From: Alisma plantago-aquatica
Taxonomy: Eukaryota > Streptophyta > Magnoliopsida > Alismatales > Alismataceae
Length of the DNA: 64,000 nt
Direction: 5' to 3'
Assembly (NCBI GenBank): GCA_963693085.1
Contig: OY856410.1
Coordinates: 891,139,835 to 891,203,834, forward strand
Under the pieces are notes generated by a model. That model was not told where the DNA came from. It made no database searches and saw only the letters and a list, made by a program, of their open reading frames with translations. Below are positions 1-13,335 of the stretch, in pieces. Each line of letters starts with the position of its first letter. Positions within the stretch are counted from its first letter, which is position 1. The position numbers and the translations under genes were made by a program.

Positions 1-570
1 TACATCGTCCTTCTTTCTAGCCGTAAAAATGAGATTTATCCTTTGCAGTGCTCTGACTATGCACATATAGGCATGCAATGTCTCAATCAGTATGTTTCCA
101 GTTAGTTTTTACTACCCTTGCATTATGTATCTAACGATTTTTAAGCATTGCTAATTGATTTTATAGAAAACAACAGAACATCCTACACACTTTTGTGGTT
201 TTCGGATCGGTAGGAGATCCTCTTGTTCCATCACAGCACTGTTAACGTCAGTCCCCTATGCTTCTACCGTTCTACGGATTGTTTTCATACACGCACCGTG
301 TCGACTTACAAAAATTCAGTAGCCTTTTAACAAACAAGATACTCTATCTCGTACAAAAAGTATAGTCCTCAACAAGTCATTTTGGTAAATTGATTCACTA
401 TGTTTATCACAATGCACATAACTTACATTTTATGTATTCAAAATAGATTTCGAACTAGGTGAACAATGTTAATGTGTCCGATATTGTCAGAAAATGTAGC
501 GGGTTTTATTTTTGTTGTATTTATTGTTTTGAAGTATTAACAAGTATTCAAGTACTAGCTTGGTGTTTAT

Positions 571-726
571 TTGCAGTTTCGGACCGTTATAAGGTTCTTG
601 AAGGTCGACTATCAGTTGCATACATTTTTAAATATTGGATAATGAATGAAAAGAGCAATCCGTCAATACATGTCTTTCATCGGGTCCGAGTGGAGACCAA
701 AGATCATGAGCGAGGAATAGCGTCAG
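571..726 (+). pseudogene. Exon-like fragment, unrecognised, possibly captured by the Helitron
   Basis: A 150-bp open stretch (577-726) is preceded by a pyrimidine-rich TTTGCAG acceptor at 570-576 and followed by a GT donor at 727 (CAG|GTAC). It encodes a polar peptide with segments such as YKVLEGRLSVAYIFKYWIM and HRVRVETKDHERGIASG, which read like real protein rather than random AT-rich translation. I do not recognise the family. A similar acceptor-like CTTTGCAG lies at 41-48. Plant Helitrons often carry host exons, so a captured multi-exon fragment is the leading inference. It could also be a decayed Helitron accessory gene. Function unknown. Confidence 0.3.
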
Positions 727-1300
727 GTACGCCTGTCACAATATTAGAATGTGTATAAGATTACTAAATATTTCTTTTTACTCATTTCTCACAATGTGAA
801 TTAGCTAATGACTTATTATTACACACGATTTTAAGTTATGCAAGATACTATAATTAATAAAAACAACTAAAACACTTTGGAAACATAATGCCTAATATAA
901 GTTGAGTAATTAATTTTTTAAAGAACATCATTTATGTGTCACGTAGAGGAATATAATTTCAATAATTTTTTAAATTATAGAGGTAAATAAGGATTTAGAT
1001 TTTTACGGATATAAGAAATGTTCTTTCATAGCAAATTAATATGAGAAAATAAAAAATTATATATGAAAATAAACATTACTCTAGGACCATTGATAGATAC
1101 AAATTCTATTGTAGGTTGCATATATGCTTTGACAGGTAAAATAGACATCCCATCTCATGCATATAAGTTCTCACTCTGTTTGTTTTCACATTCTATGTTA
1201 ATTCTTTCCTGTAAATAATTTTTTTTCTCAATGCAATCTTTTACTATATCAAACTACTATATGATTTTGACAATGACAATGTCCTCACCAAGTTCCTATA

Positions 1301-2033
1301 TTGGACACATTGATTGGTCATACAGTTAAATTAGATATAGGCATTACATTATGGGGTTCAACAGAAGATGTGTTGGCCTTGGGATCCTGGAAGTCCTTTT
1401 CAGTTGATTCAAGTATGATGTGCAATCTGGATAACATTAATATACATTGTGATAGAATGATAATATTTAGCGTTGGGCACTTTAAAGCATCTCAACAACT
1501 CATGTCGGGATTGCTATTCAATCAAAAATAAAATGGGAGTGGAGATGTTAGTATCATTGGGCCATTGTGTTATGGCTATGCTTTATGTGTAGGACAATTA
1601 AGAGGTGGGAGTTTTCTTTAGTTGATTGGTAGTCAACGTTGATCATCTTCCTTTACAAAAATATTGTTACTAACATCAATAGGCGTTCAACAAGTGTACC
1701 ACTTATTGTTATAAAACATTATGCACACCTTTTTAGCAACATATCTATACAAAAATGGTTTAGACAATTTCATCTACTGCCAAATGCATTTCCATGTGTG
1801 AGATCCTTAGTCATATTTTCTTTATAGGGTTCCTTGTGCAATCATTACTCGATAAGTTTCTCAATGAAGATGATCAAGATTTAGTTGAAAAGTTTCCAAA
1901 GATTGATATCTTCCTCTGTAACATATACAAGGTACAACCATCAACGTTCAAGCTTTCAGACATTCATATAGGTGATCTGTTACCTTTTATCAAACTTTTT
2001 CTTACAAAAAATAGGTGTAGTATTGAATCGTGA
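1301..2033 (+). pseudogene. Broken coding-like fragment, unrecognised, in the Helitron
   Basis: Three adjoining open stretches (1301-1531, 1639-1827, 1794-2033, in different frames) have fairly balanced amino-acid use compared with the surrounding AT-rich DNA. The first contains the short string ITLWGS, slightly like the TLWG string in OB folds of RPA70-type proteins that accompany some plant Helitrons. This is too short to support that call. The last contains an acidic stretch (NEDDQDLVEKF) followed by hydrophobic blocks. It may be a captured, frameshifted host gene fragment. No function assigned. Confidence 0.22.
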
Positions 2034-5000
2034 GATTCATATTGCAACACTATCCACATTTATAAAATAAGAAAATATATTATATACTCTTATTATAGTT
2101 TAATATTTTTTATATTATAATTATGGTGTTTGTGAACTTGCATAAGGATGCACGATCATTGTTTCATAGAAAACCAACAAAGGGAGTATATACAATAAAA
2201 AACACATCAATACATCATGAAGAGATGATGTTTCTCAACCTAATATACAGAACATAAATTAATAAAATCAAATACTATAACAATTAAATCAAGATCAATA
2301 TAGATTACGTGGAACTATATGTACAATTTATTTGTTGTAAAGATGCTTGTAAGTATTTCCAACGTCTAGATATTTCTAGGATTCCATTGTACTCATTTGT
2401 CTCACATCTTTGAACTGAATACTAATAAAATGCTACTTATGTTTTAGTCCTATGTGTCTGATGATCAATGCATATACTTTTGGTTTGAGTTGTACCACTC
2501 TGGGAAACATAATTACTTGTTTTATGTTTAGATGTGATAGATACTTAATCTTTACTTAATTTTAATGTGCTTCACACAGTCTATGCCAACATGATATTTT
2601 TACAATGACAATAGGGTGTGACATGGAGGAACATATTAAGGATAATACAAAAAAGTTTTAAACCACCCTTGTTGTCAAGTAGGATAGTGGTTTTTTGGAA
2701 GATGCTATATGTATGCATTCTACAAGCATAGTTTTTTGTTCTAACTGAAGGTATATCTCATGTGACTAGAGCGTTGCTCAAAAGGTTTAAAAATACATGA
2801 TATCTCTAAAAATTTAAGGACATGGCTTGTTTGGTTCCTACTCATTACATAATTAGCACCCAACATTAACAATACTATCCAAAGTGTCCAATTAACTAGA
2901 TAATAAGGTGTGTATTAGTTATTACTCATGTGTTGTATCATAGCTTCCTTGAGACATTTGAAAGTCTCATATTTCAAAGCAAATTGGATGCAAAAGAGTC
3001 TTTGTCACAAGGAAGTTCTTGAGTACATTTCTAGAAAATTCAATTTATAATGTTTTATATGTTCATCATTCACGTCAAATCTACAAGTAAATGCAATATA
3101 TCATATTCAATAAGGAATAACGAAATTCTTAAGAATATCTACATGTTTAAAATAGTCTTCTTCATGATCTCTAGAAGTGGTATTTCATTGTCAATCTTAA
3201 GACATTTGACCAAGCCTATTTGATCAAATCATAATGGCTTGTAACTAACATGATTGATACATTGTTCATAATTACTTCATTGGATCAACAATCTCAACAC
3301 AAAGATCTATTTGTTACAAGGCAAGTCCATTCATGTTGACATAATGTTACCCTTGTGATGTAAATATTGAGTTTTCTCATAGTTCATCTTGGAAGACAAA
3401 CAAAAACATATGCCTTGAAAAATATAACATCTAAGAAGAGTTTTAAATAGATTCTCAATCCTAACAATGTAGAAGGAAAATATGATGTAAAGACAACCAA
3501 TCAATAGATAAATCTAGGAGTTCAATCATCCATACTACAATGGTCAACCCCAAGAGAGCATAACAAACAATAACATGTATGGACCGTTAACTATTACTAA
3601 GACAAAAATTGTGTATCTTCACCATCTGTAGCTTTTCTAAACTATATTTCTATGCATATACCTTGGTAGTCCTAGACTTTGTTATGCCCCCAACCCACAA
3701 ATCACCTTATGGGTCTTCTACGATACATAATCACCAAGTGAAGTATATATATGTGAAATGACATGTAGTATGATGACCATGATTTCTTACAAATATAGGA
3801 TTTACCACTTTTGTTTCAGTTGATCACTTGTATGGCATAGTACAACTAACTCAAATAGTCATACTAGATATGCTACACACACAAAAAAATTTGTTGATGT
3901 ATTTTGTAGAAGACCTATTTTCATACTCATCTTCTACTGCATCTTTGAATAAATAGATGCAATCTATGGACAAAACTCACTAGAATCCCACTATCTAATT
4001 CCATCATTCAACCTATTCTGCATGTAACACCTTTATTAATTATCTCTCCTATCCTTCTCTTTAATACAAGTGTGATTTGAAAAATATATAATGTATTGCC
4101 ATCATATTTTTATCTACGATATGAATGACATAGTATTTGTCTATTTTTAAAAAAAATCAATAACAATTAAAAGTGAAGTTGATGGTTAACATACAAGGTT
4201 GTAGCCTTATTGTGGCTTCATGGAAACATGATTTTGTTCACCTCATCATATCACAGTGGTAGCTCCAAGAATGCATTTAGTTTAAGAAATAAATATAAGG
4301 AAAAAGTGTAAAGCGATATTTTTTGTTTAAAACTTTTGTTCTCATGATGTTTTAAAATAGAAACAAAATAGTTTTTTTGAAAATATTATTTTGTATAAAA
4401 TTCAAGACACATGCAATCAAAAGTTAATTGAATATAAATAACTCCTCAATTTTCAAAAGTCAATTATTCTTCAATTTAGGAAAACCCTATTTGAATCAAC
4501 AAGTTTCCTAATCGGATAGGGACACGATAAAAACTATGATAAATAGTTTATAAAATAGATGATAGTAACCACACACAATAATGTACATCATAATGGTGAT
4601 TGTAGCAGTAGAAACCTCTTTCACTAAGTATGTTTTTGTACTTATATTAAAGGGAGAAGTATTAAAGGGAGAAAGTTTTACTCTTCATTATTACTCGATG
4701 GCTTATATGCATGATGGATGTAGGTCATCATAAAGTACTCCAAGCATGTAAACATATCAAAGACCAAAGTTCTCATGTTAATATTGTAGTTTATTAAATA
4801 CATAATACACAATGTCAAACAAAATCATAATGTGGCTCACGTTTGTATTGAATTTCTCTAAAAATATGTACCTTATAGTTAAGTCTACAAAATTTGTTAT
4901 GGTTGATGAACTATTTTTTTGTGATGAAAATATTCATGGTAAGTATTTCATAAAATGAAATAACTATGATTTTTCCCTTCAATATGCGGATACTATTTTT

Positions 5001-6060
5001 TTGTTACTATGTTGAAATACAATATTCCCTATGTTATTTTGCATTTCTATACATTGTAAAATATAATTTAAGTACGGATTGGCAAAGTGAGAGATAATAT
5101 AAAATTTCTCACATTACTTCATATACATACATACTTATTCATTGTAGGTTATATAGAAAGAGTTTAATATTAGCTATGATTTTATGTTTTTCGTGTGTCA
5201 TAAAATAAGCTAGCCAATGAGAATATTTTTTCTAATCTAATGCATCACTTGTCCATATTGGAAGAAAGCAAAAGAAACAATCTCATATGAAAACATATAA
5301 CTTCTAATGATATGAATGTAGAGGATTATCAAGTATTGTTGTCATTAAATCTAGAAAAAAGTCATTGTGGACTACAAACAACTTGGTACGGATGCATTAG
5401 GATGCAATTTTTATTGATATAACTTTGATGAAACATTGTATACCATAAACCCCTCTTCATAAAAAACATGAACTAACATATGTATATCATAATTATAACT
5501 GGTCAAACTAAAATTGCGTAGTACCTTATTTCTGATTAAATCCACATATTAAATGTAACATTGATGTTGCATAATTTGATGTTTTGTATAACATTACAAT
5601 ATCTAAGTGTGTAGTTTCATGTACTATGAAAATTTAAGTTATAACACAAGAAATATAATCTATATACAATTCCATAATCTTAATGACCAAATAAATGCAT
5701 AATAGATGCATGTCAAGGAAAACACATTTTTTCTTCAATAATATCTTTCCATAATAAAGCTTAAAATTGATATTCAAATGTTATATCACATCAAATATAA
5801 TGAATGAATACATATAATTTTCCACTGTTTTTATCTAGAGTTATGTGTTTCCTTTCTATTGTAAATTCTTAGTAAAAGAAATTAATATTAGTTTATAATA
5901 ATATTAGATTTTAGTTATCTTTGTAAATATGTACTTGTTTCCTAACAAATTCAGATTTTTAGATACCATTTGTTGATTTGTAACCAATAAGAAAAATGTT
6001 GCTTGCATTAGAATATAAATCAAGCATACTTTCAACTAAAATTCAAAAGGATACAAAATT
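2034..6060. other. AT-rich Helitron interior, no gene seen
   Basis: About 4 kb of AT-rich DNA without a supported reading frame, RNA gene or clear repeat array. A small direct duplication (ATTAAAGGGAGAA, twice) lies at about 4648-4675. Taken as Helitron filler, possibly with older unrecognised insertions. Confidence 0.4.
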
Positions 6061-6082
6061 ACTTATATTTTAACTGTAGTTC

Positions 6083-6106
6083 ATGCAAAGCACGTGCATT
6101 TACTAG
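6083..6106 (+). other. Helitron 3' terminal hairpin and CTAG end
   Basis: Stem ATGCA / TGCAT with a 7-base loop, four bases, then CTAG. The stem lies about 4 bases from the terminus, close to the spacing described for Helitron 3' ends. No target-site duplication is expected for this class, and none is seen. Confidence 0.6.
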
Positions 6107-6142
6107 TAGGCTAAAAAACATAAGTAAATAGCCTCTATAACA
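6107..6142 (-). repeat. Tail of the 3' LTR of X (left-hand copy)
   Basis: Thirty-six bases between the Helitron end and the polypurine tract. They align with 16424-16463 of the other LTR (shared core AAGTAAAT plus surrounding bases). The rest of this LTR must lie beyond the Helitron's unseen 5' end. Confidence 0.5.
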
Positions 6143-6420
6143 CTCCCCTCAAGTTGGATCTTCGGAGAACCCCAAGTCAACTTCAAAATAGGTAGACAGT
6201 GTAGAAAAAAAAATTACAAAAGATAAACATAGCCCACACAAGAATGTTTCTCCCCTTCGATGTTAAATAAATCACTCAAATACTCAAATACACTCCCTCA
6301 AGTAGATAATCGAAAAGTAGGTACAAAGGAAAGTGGCATGAGCCTCTTAATCAGTGTGAAGTAGCATCTGGAGCAGATTAAACATCAAGATGTAGGAATC
6401 ATGTTCTTCATCATAGTCAC

Positions 6421-9400
6421 TGTAACATACCAGATCTTGGACCCTACCTTAGAACTGTGACCTTTTGGGTTTGACCAAACTAGGTTGAGGTTAGTGTGAC
6501 CATAATAATATAATGCATGAATAATGTGATATAATATGTCATATAATTCATTTGGTGATAATAAAATAATAAATAACTTAATTTCATGCATAATATGATC
6601 TAATGGGCCTCTAATGGTCCAAATGAAAAAACCCATGTAAGAAAGCCTCAAAATAAAGAATAGACTTCAAATTCGTAATCTACACATTAAAATAAGTCTA
6701 CATGTCAATTTTCATTTAATTTAGACAATCTTGAATTAATATGGTTAGATAGGAGAGAAAAATTGCCTAAAAGGTGTAATTAATAAATAAATATAATAAA
6801 TAACTCAAAAAGAGCAAAATAATCTTAGATTTTTTATCTACATAATAATTATAGCCTTTGGGTGAATTTTTATCCAATTTGGAGAAAGTTTGCTTACAAG
6901 GTAATATCAAGAGAGAGAAAGTGTATAGAACCTTCAAAATATTAATAAAAGCTCAAACAACTCCAATATGTAAAATTTATGGAAAATTCGTATTCAACAT
7001 ATCAAATATAACTTAAGGATGAAGTTTCACCTAATTTGGACAATCCTAATGTCATTAATGAAGGAGGAAAGAGAAAATATGATTTGATTTATTTAAACCA
7101 TTAAAAGTTTCCAAAAGGCAAAACTAAGTGCATAATTGGAATCTACATGCTTTATTTAGCCTCTGTGCAAAATTTTACCTAATTTGGGGTTTATTTGCAC
7201 CCTCTTTGGAGGAGAGAGAAAATAGAAAATTTATTTGCATATCCATTCCCATTGAGTTTCGATTTGTATAAAGTTTCCATTGTTTTCTTTCTGTCATACG
7301 ACAATTTATGGATGCTTGGATCTGGGCCATTCGTTTCTTGATCGGACGACTACCAACTTGTCACTACCTTACGATGAAAACGGAAACCAGGTCAGTTAGA
7401 CGCAGATTTTCTGACCGGGATTTCTCGGTCTACACTCAATATTTGATCACGATTTTCATTGCTATGGTTTCCTTATTCGATTCCGCTTATTTTGATCCCT
7501 GCTTTCCATACCTTTTTTATCTCGGTTTGTGAAACCCCAAATCTTGCACAACAAGCAAGTTCGGGCCATTGGTTACTCGCCTCCCTTCCCATCCTTGTCT
7601 AAGAATAGCTCTATCCTCAGCTCTCTGGAGGTCATTGTAGTGATTCTCTAAACCCAATTGAGCCAGTTCCTGTGCGTGTGTCTCCGGAGATCAACCGGAA
7701 GTCTTAGCTTTTGTGGCAGGCCGCTCTCTCTTCCCTCACCACCTCTGTGTGAATTGAAGGTATGGCTGGCTTCGTTTTCTCTTGGGCTTTCTTTTGGTAC
7801 CAATAACTCAGAGTTTGGTCAAGTTTTCGAAATCTCCTAATCTAGCCCCCAGCCTGTTGTCGCCATGTGTGCAAGCGGGAGGAAGAAGAAGGACATTGTT
7901 TTTACATTCTTGCCCTTCATTTTCCTCCTTTAGCTATTTTTCTACCCAGGGGCGTTTCCGTATTTTGCCCTTAATATCCGTTGCTTGGGAGTGAGTCAAC
8001 CAAGCCTTGACCCACTGACTTGGCCAACGTTCATTGGGCCATGTCAGGCTGGGCCCACTCTCTCTCTCTCTCTCGTTTCTCGTTGCACAAACGATGATTT
8101 GACATTTCCTTGATTTCTGATTGGTCTGTTTTGTAAAATCAATAACTATATCCACTGATCAGAAAATTAGAAATAAATACTCATTGGATTTAGAAAAAGA
8201 AGGGCTTTCTAATGGTATAAGTTATGATGGATGAATCTAATGTTTATTAACATGAGTTTTAATGGATCTAATTAATAATGAATTAACTTGTATAAATCAT
8301 AACTAATTATATATAAGTCAGAAAAACATAATAAAATATGTTATGAACTCATAAAAATATAACCTAAAACATGGCATGGTTTTGATAACCTAATTCACAC
8401 GTTAATAAAAAGCCAATTTTTAGGGTTTTGAATAAGTAATGGAAACCTAACCCTAATTCCACATATATGCTTAATAGGTTCTTTGGAGGCCTAGGCTTAG
8501 ACCTAGTTGGACTTTGTATCATTTGACTTTAAAGTTGAGGTATGTTGCATCTCCGATTATTCATATTGAGCAATTATTCTCTCTTGTGTATGTTTGCATC
8601 CCCGATTATTCTTCTTGAGCAATTAACCTATTTTTGTCTTACTTTTGGTCCTTTGGACATTAGCCTACACATTGTCTTGTTCTTTTGAAATCATGCTTCA
8701 TGTGAAGTATCTTATTTTGTTATTGATCATGTGATCATAGATATTCTCTTGACTATGTTCCTTATGCCTTGGTGCATGTTGGACCTTTGATATTATATGC
8801 CCACTGTGATGTGGAAGTTTACTTAATAATATGTGCCCACTTTGAAGTGGATTTGTTTATATGTTTGTGTTGTCCATTATGTGATGGCAACAATTGTATA
8901 AATCTGACTATACTTCTCTACTTGCCTCTATATTTAACATGCTATGTGATTCAGTAGCACTAGAGTAGTGTAATTACATTGGTTTTGTCTCATTATGAAA
9001 CATGGAAACATTGTGATATCTTTGGGATGGAGTATGTGTGATTCCCCATACCTGGGCAGGATGTGTGATTCCTAGCCCATGTTATATATATTTGGGTGGT
9101 GGATGTGTGATTCCCCATGCTAGGGTAGGATGTGTGATTCCTGGCCCATGTACAGTTAGGGCAAGATGTGTGATTCTTGGCCCATGTCCCACTAGGTTCA
9201 AGATGTGTGATTCTTGACCACCATTATTATTTATATTGTTCTAGGGCTATGCTTATCTCACATGCATGCAGGTTGATGATGAAATGTGCTTTGTTTCCCA
9301 CCATGGTAGTGGATGTTTATATTGATAGCACATTCTTATTATTTGTCGGTTATGGAAAGTATCCCTTTTGTTATGATCTTTTCTCTTAATACCCGATTGG

Positions 9401-9853
9401 GTGGTCCTTATCTCTTGCATGGGAAGCCTTTTATTTTGATGTCCCTTAATATTTATAAATTGCTTAATTTGCATTTTAGTATGCACATACCAGCATTTGC
9501 TGATGTCTCCTGTTGTTTCTCTTTTGTTGGGGTATGCTTCCAACCCTAGGTGGAGGACATGGATGGCTTGACATGTGGTCCCGGACTTAGATTGTAAAGT
9601 TAAAGCTTGGAGACAAATCCTAAGGTGGTTTAGATTTCCTCTACATGGATCCTTATGATGTAAGTTTGTAACCCTTTGTTTTATAATTGAATATAGTCAT
9701 GATTTTATTCTGCTGCTATACTTTGGTCTTTTGATTACCAGTATATAAAGATTTGAAAATTTTACACCCACTCCAAGATACCTTGAAGGTATGTTTGGAC
9801 TGGAGGTTTTGTTATTCAATTTTTTAGTAGAGAAGTGGTTTCACTTCTTTACA
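6421..9853 (+). repeat. 5' LTR of element L
   Basis: 3433 bp, TG...CA ends. It holds a CT microsatellite (about 8059-8076) and a short-period repeat at 9025-9225. At the place where the other copy has CTATAAATAG this copy reads CTAAGAATAG (7599-7608), so its TATA box looks damaged. Overall very similar to the other LTR by eye, with scattered mostly single-base differences. Confidence 0.88.
9025..9225 (+). repeat. GGATGTGTGATTCC short-period array, L 5' LTR
   Basis: Seven or so copies of a core like GGATGTGTGATTCC, spaced irregularly about 25-50 bp, alternating with GCCCATG-type spacers. The same array occurs at 13138-13335 in the other LTR. Confidence 0.75.
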
Positions 9854-9856
9854 GCA

Positions 9857-9868
9857 TGGTATCAGAGC
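9857..9868 (+). other. Primer-binding site of L
   Basis: TGGTATCAGAGC, complementary to the 3' end of initiator tRNA-Met, three bases after the LTR end. Confidence 0.85.
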
Positions 9869-10528
9869 CCATGGTAGTCGGAATCTGATTATTTCAATTT
9901 TGTCTCCCTGTAGAACCCTTGACTTTTCTAGATAGCTCTTAGTGAGATGTTGACCCTAGATTTGGTCAATGATGATCATTTTGTAAAATAAGGTTTGTTT
10001 TGAGGATAAGATTAGGTAATGAGAAGACCTTGATATGGATAAATTGTGACTCGGTTCTCGTATTGATTTTTGCTAGCATGTTGGTTTACATCACAAAGTT
10101 TTCATCAAAAAAAATTATTTTCATTATACTACTATACGTATAAAAGTTTTCACAGGTGTGTCGATGTTTTCTCAAACTAAGTCACAATGAAGATGAAACT
10201 CTAGTTGAGTATAATCTAACCCTAGTTTTGGTGACTAGGATTGAAATAAAGGTATAGTTGACCTACCCTATGACTTTTGGATGTTCATGTAGGGTTGATA
10301 GGTTAGAGACACAAGGACCTAAAGCACAACCCTAGATGGTGACTATTAGTTGGATAGATGAGAAACATAAAATCTCTAAAACTTTCACAACTAAGTGATG
10401 TGGGTAGCTCTAAAAAGGTGTTTAGTTTGACTTGTTAGGTTGAACCTTTTAAGGGGTCGAGAGTAGTTAGTTGTTGATGTTTGGATCAATAGATTTCGAG
10501 GACGAAATCCTTTTAAGGAGTGGAGTTT
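9869..10528 (+). other. Residual internal region of L
   Basis: No gag or pol is readable. Only the last 35 bases (10494-10528: GAGGACGAA block and purine tract) are recognisable as gypsy. This is the deletion that makes L non-autonomous. Confidence 0.6.
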
Positions 10529-11708
10529 TGTAACATACCGGATCTTGGACCCTACCTTAGAACTGTGACCTTTTGGGTTTGACCAAACTAGTTTGAGGTT
10601 AGTGTGACCATAATAATATAATGCATGAATAATGTGATATAATATGTCATATAATTCATTTGGTGATAATAAAATGATAAATAACTTAATTTCATGCATA
10701 ATATGATCTAATGGGCCTCTAATGGGCCAGATGACAAAACCCATGTAAGAAAGCCTCAAAATAAAGAATAGACTTCAAATTTTTAATCTACACATTAAAA
10801 TAAGTCTACATGTCAATTTTCATTTAATTTGGACAATCTTGAATTAATATGGTTAGATAGAAGAGAGAAATTGCCTAAAACGAGTAATTAATAAATATAT
10901 ATAATAAATAACTCCAAAAGAGCAAAATAATCTTAGATTTGTGATCTACATAATAATTATAGCCTTTGGATGAATTTTCATCCAATTTGGAGAAAGTTTT
11001 GCTTAAAAGGTAATATCAGGAGAGAGAAAGTGTGTAGAACCTTCAAAATATTAATAATAGCTCAAACAACTCCAATATGTAAAATTTATGGAAAATTCGT
11101 ATTCAACATATCAAATATAACTTAAGGATGAAGTTTCACCAAATTTGGATAATCATAATGTCATTAATGAAGGAGGAAAGAGAAAATATGATTTGATTTA
11201 TTTAAACCATTAAAAGTTTCCAAAAGGCAAAAATAAGTGCATAATCGGAATCTACATGCTTTATTTAGCCTCTGTGAAAAATTTTACCGAATTTGGGGTT
11301 TATTTGCACCCACTTTGGAGGAGAGAGAAAATAGAAAATTTATTTCCATATCCATTCCCATTGAGTTTGGATTTGTATAAAGTTTCCTTTGTTTTCTTTC
11401 TGTCACGCGACTATTTATGTGTGCTTGGATATGGGTCGTTCGTTTCTTGATCGTACGACTACCAACTTGTCATCTACCACACGATGAAAATGGAAACCAG
11501 GTCAGTTAGACGCAGATTTTCTGACCAGGATTTCTCGGTCTACACTCAATATTTGATCACGATTTTCATTGCTATGGTTTCTTTATTCGATTCCATTTAT
11601 TTTGATCCCTACTTTCCATACCTTTTTCATCTCAGTTTGTGAAACCCCAAATCTTGCATAACAAGAAAGTTTGGGCCATTGGTTACTCGCCTCCCTACCA
11701 ATCCTTGT

Positions 11709-11718
11709 CTATAAATAG
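11709..11718 (+). promoter_or_regulatory. Probable TATA box in the L 3' LTR
   Basis: CTATAAATAG about 1.18 kb into the LTR, followed within 30-40 bp by a CT-rich initiator-like stretch (CTCTATCCTCAGCTCTCTGG). Confidence 0.5.
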
Positions 11719-13137
11719 CTCTATCCTCAGCTCTCTGGAGGTCGTTGTAGCGATTCTCTAAACCCAATTGAGCCAGATCATGTGCGTGTGTCGCCGGAGA
11801 TCAACAGGAAGTCCTGGCTTTTGTGGCAGACCGCTCTCTCTTCCCTCACCACCTCCGCGTGAATTGAAGGTATGGTTGGCTTCGTTTTCGCTAGGGCTTT
11901 CTTTCGGTACCAATAACTCAGAGTTTGGTCAAGTTTTGCAAAATCTCCTAATCTAGCCCCCATCCTGCTGTCACCATGCGTGCAAGCGGGAGGAAGAAGA
12001 AGACCATTTTTTATTTACATTTTTGCCCTTCGTTTTCCTCCTTTAGTTGTTTTTCTGCCCAGGGGCGTTTTCATCTTTTGCCCTTAATATCTGTTGCTTG
12101 GGAGAGAGTCAACTAAGCCTTGACCCACTGACTTGGCCAACATTCATTGGGCCATGTCAGGCCTGGCCCTCTCTCTCTCTCGTTTCTCATTGGACAAACG
12201 ATGATTTGACATTTCCTTGATTTCTGATTGGTCCGTTTTATAAAATCAATAACTAATAATCCACTGATCATAAAATTACAAATAAATACTCGTTGGATTC
12301 AGAAAAAGAAGGGCTTTCTAATGGTATAAGTTATGATGGCTGAATCTGATGTTTACTAACATGAATTTTAATGGATCTAATTAATAATGAATTAACTTGT
12401 ATAAATCATAACTAATTATATATAAGTCAGAAAAACATAATAAAATATGTTATGAACTCATAACAATATAACCTAAAACATGGCATGGTTTTGATAACCT
12501 AATTCACATGTTAATAAAAAAGCCAATTTTTAGGGTTTTGAATAAGTAATGGAAACGTAACCCTAATTCCACATATATGCTTAATAGGTTCTTTGGAGAC
12601 CTAGGCTTGGACCTAGTTGGGCTTTGGATCATTTGACTCTGAAGTTGAGGTATGTTGCATCTCTGATTATTCATATTGAGCAATTGTTATCTCTTATGTA
12701 TGTTTGCATCCCCGGTTATTCTTCTTGAGCAATTAGCCTATTTTTGTCTTACTTTTGGTCCTTTGGACATTAGCCTACACATTGTCTTGTTCTTTTGAAA
12801 TCATGCTTCATGTGAAGTATCTTATTTTGTTATTGATCATGTGATCATAGATATTCTCTTGACTATGTTCCTTATGCCTTGGTGCATGTTGGACCTTTGA
12901 TATTATATGCCCACTGTGATGTGGAAGTTTACTTCATGATATGTGCCCACTTTGAAGTGGATTTGTTTATATGTTTGTGTTGTCCATTATGTGATGGCAA
13001 CAATTGTATAAATCTGACTATACTTCTCTATTTGCCTCTACATTTAACATGCTATGTGATTCAGTAGCACTAGAGTAGTGTAATTACATTGGTTTTGTCT
13101 CATTATGCAACATGGCAACATTGTGATATCTTTGGGA

Positions 13138-13335
13138 TGGAGGATGTGTGATTCCCCATACCTAGGCAGGATGTGTGATTCCTAGCCCATGTTATATATA
13201 TTTGGGTAGTGGATGTGTGATTCCCCACGCCATGGCAGGATGTGTGATTCCTGGCCCATGTACCGTTAGGGCAAGATGTGTGATTCTTGGCCCATGTCCC
13301 ACCAGGTTTAAGATGTGTGATTCTTGACCACCATT
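13138..13335 (+). repeat. GGATGTGTGATTCC short-period array, L 3' LTR
   Basis: Counterpart of the array in the 5' LTR with the same order of units and a few substitutions. Confidence 0.75.

Larger units (their letters stand above)
1..6106 (+). mobile_element. Helitron, right-hand part (5' end not seen)
   Basis: The right end has the usual plant Helitron terminus: a short hairpin (arms ATGCA 6083-6087 and TGCAT 6095-6099), four bases, then CTAG at 6103-6106 followed by T. The base after it resumes a sequence that aligns with the LTR of the copia-like element X near 16424-16463, where the uninterrupted copy reads ..AAAT.., which fits the A|T target preference of Helitrons. No 5' TC end and no left LTR flank of X were found in the window, so the element probably starts further left. 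No RepHel protein is visible. The inference rests on the 3' end and the interrupted LTR. Confidence 0.6.

Noticed and set aside
1301..1531. Possible RPA70-type OB fold because of ITLWGS
   Set aside because: Only six residues resemble the motif; the flanking residues do not follow the fold.
10391..10759. 122-codon minus-strand frame repeated in part at 6385-6651
   Set aside because: It spans the start of both L LTRs and the purine tract on the wrong strand; conserved only because the LTR is duplicated.
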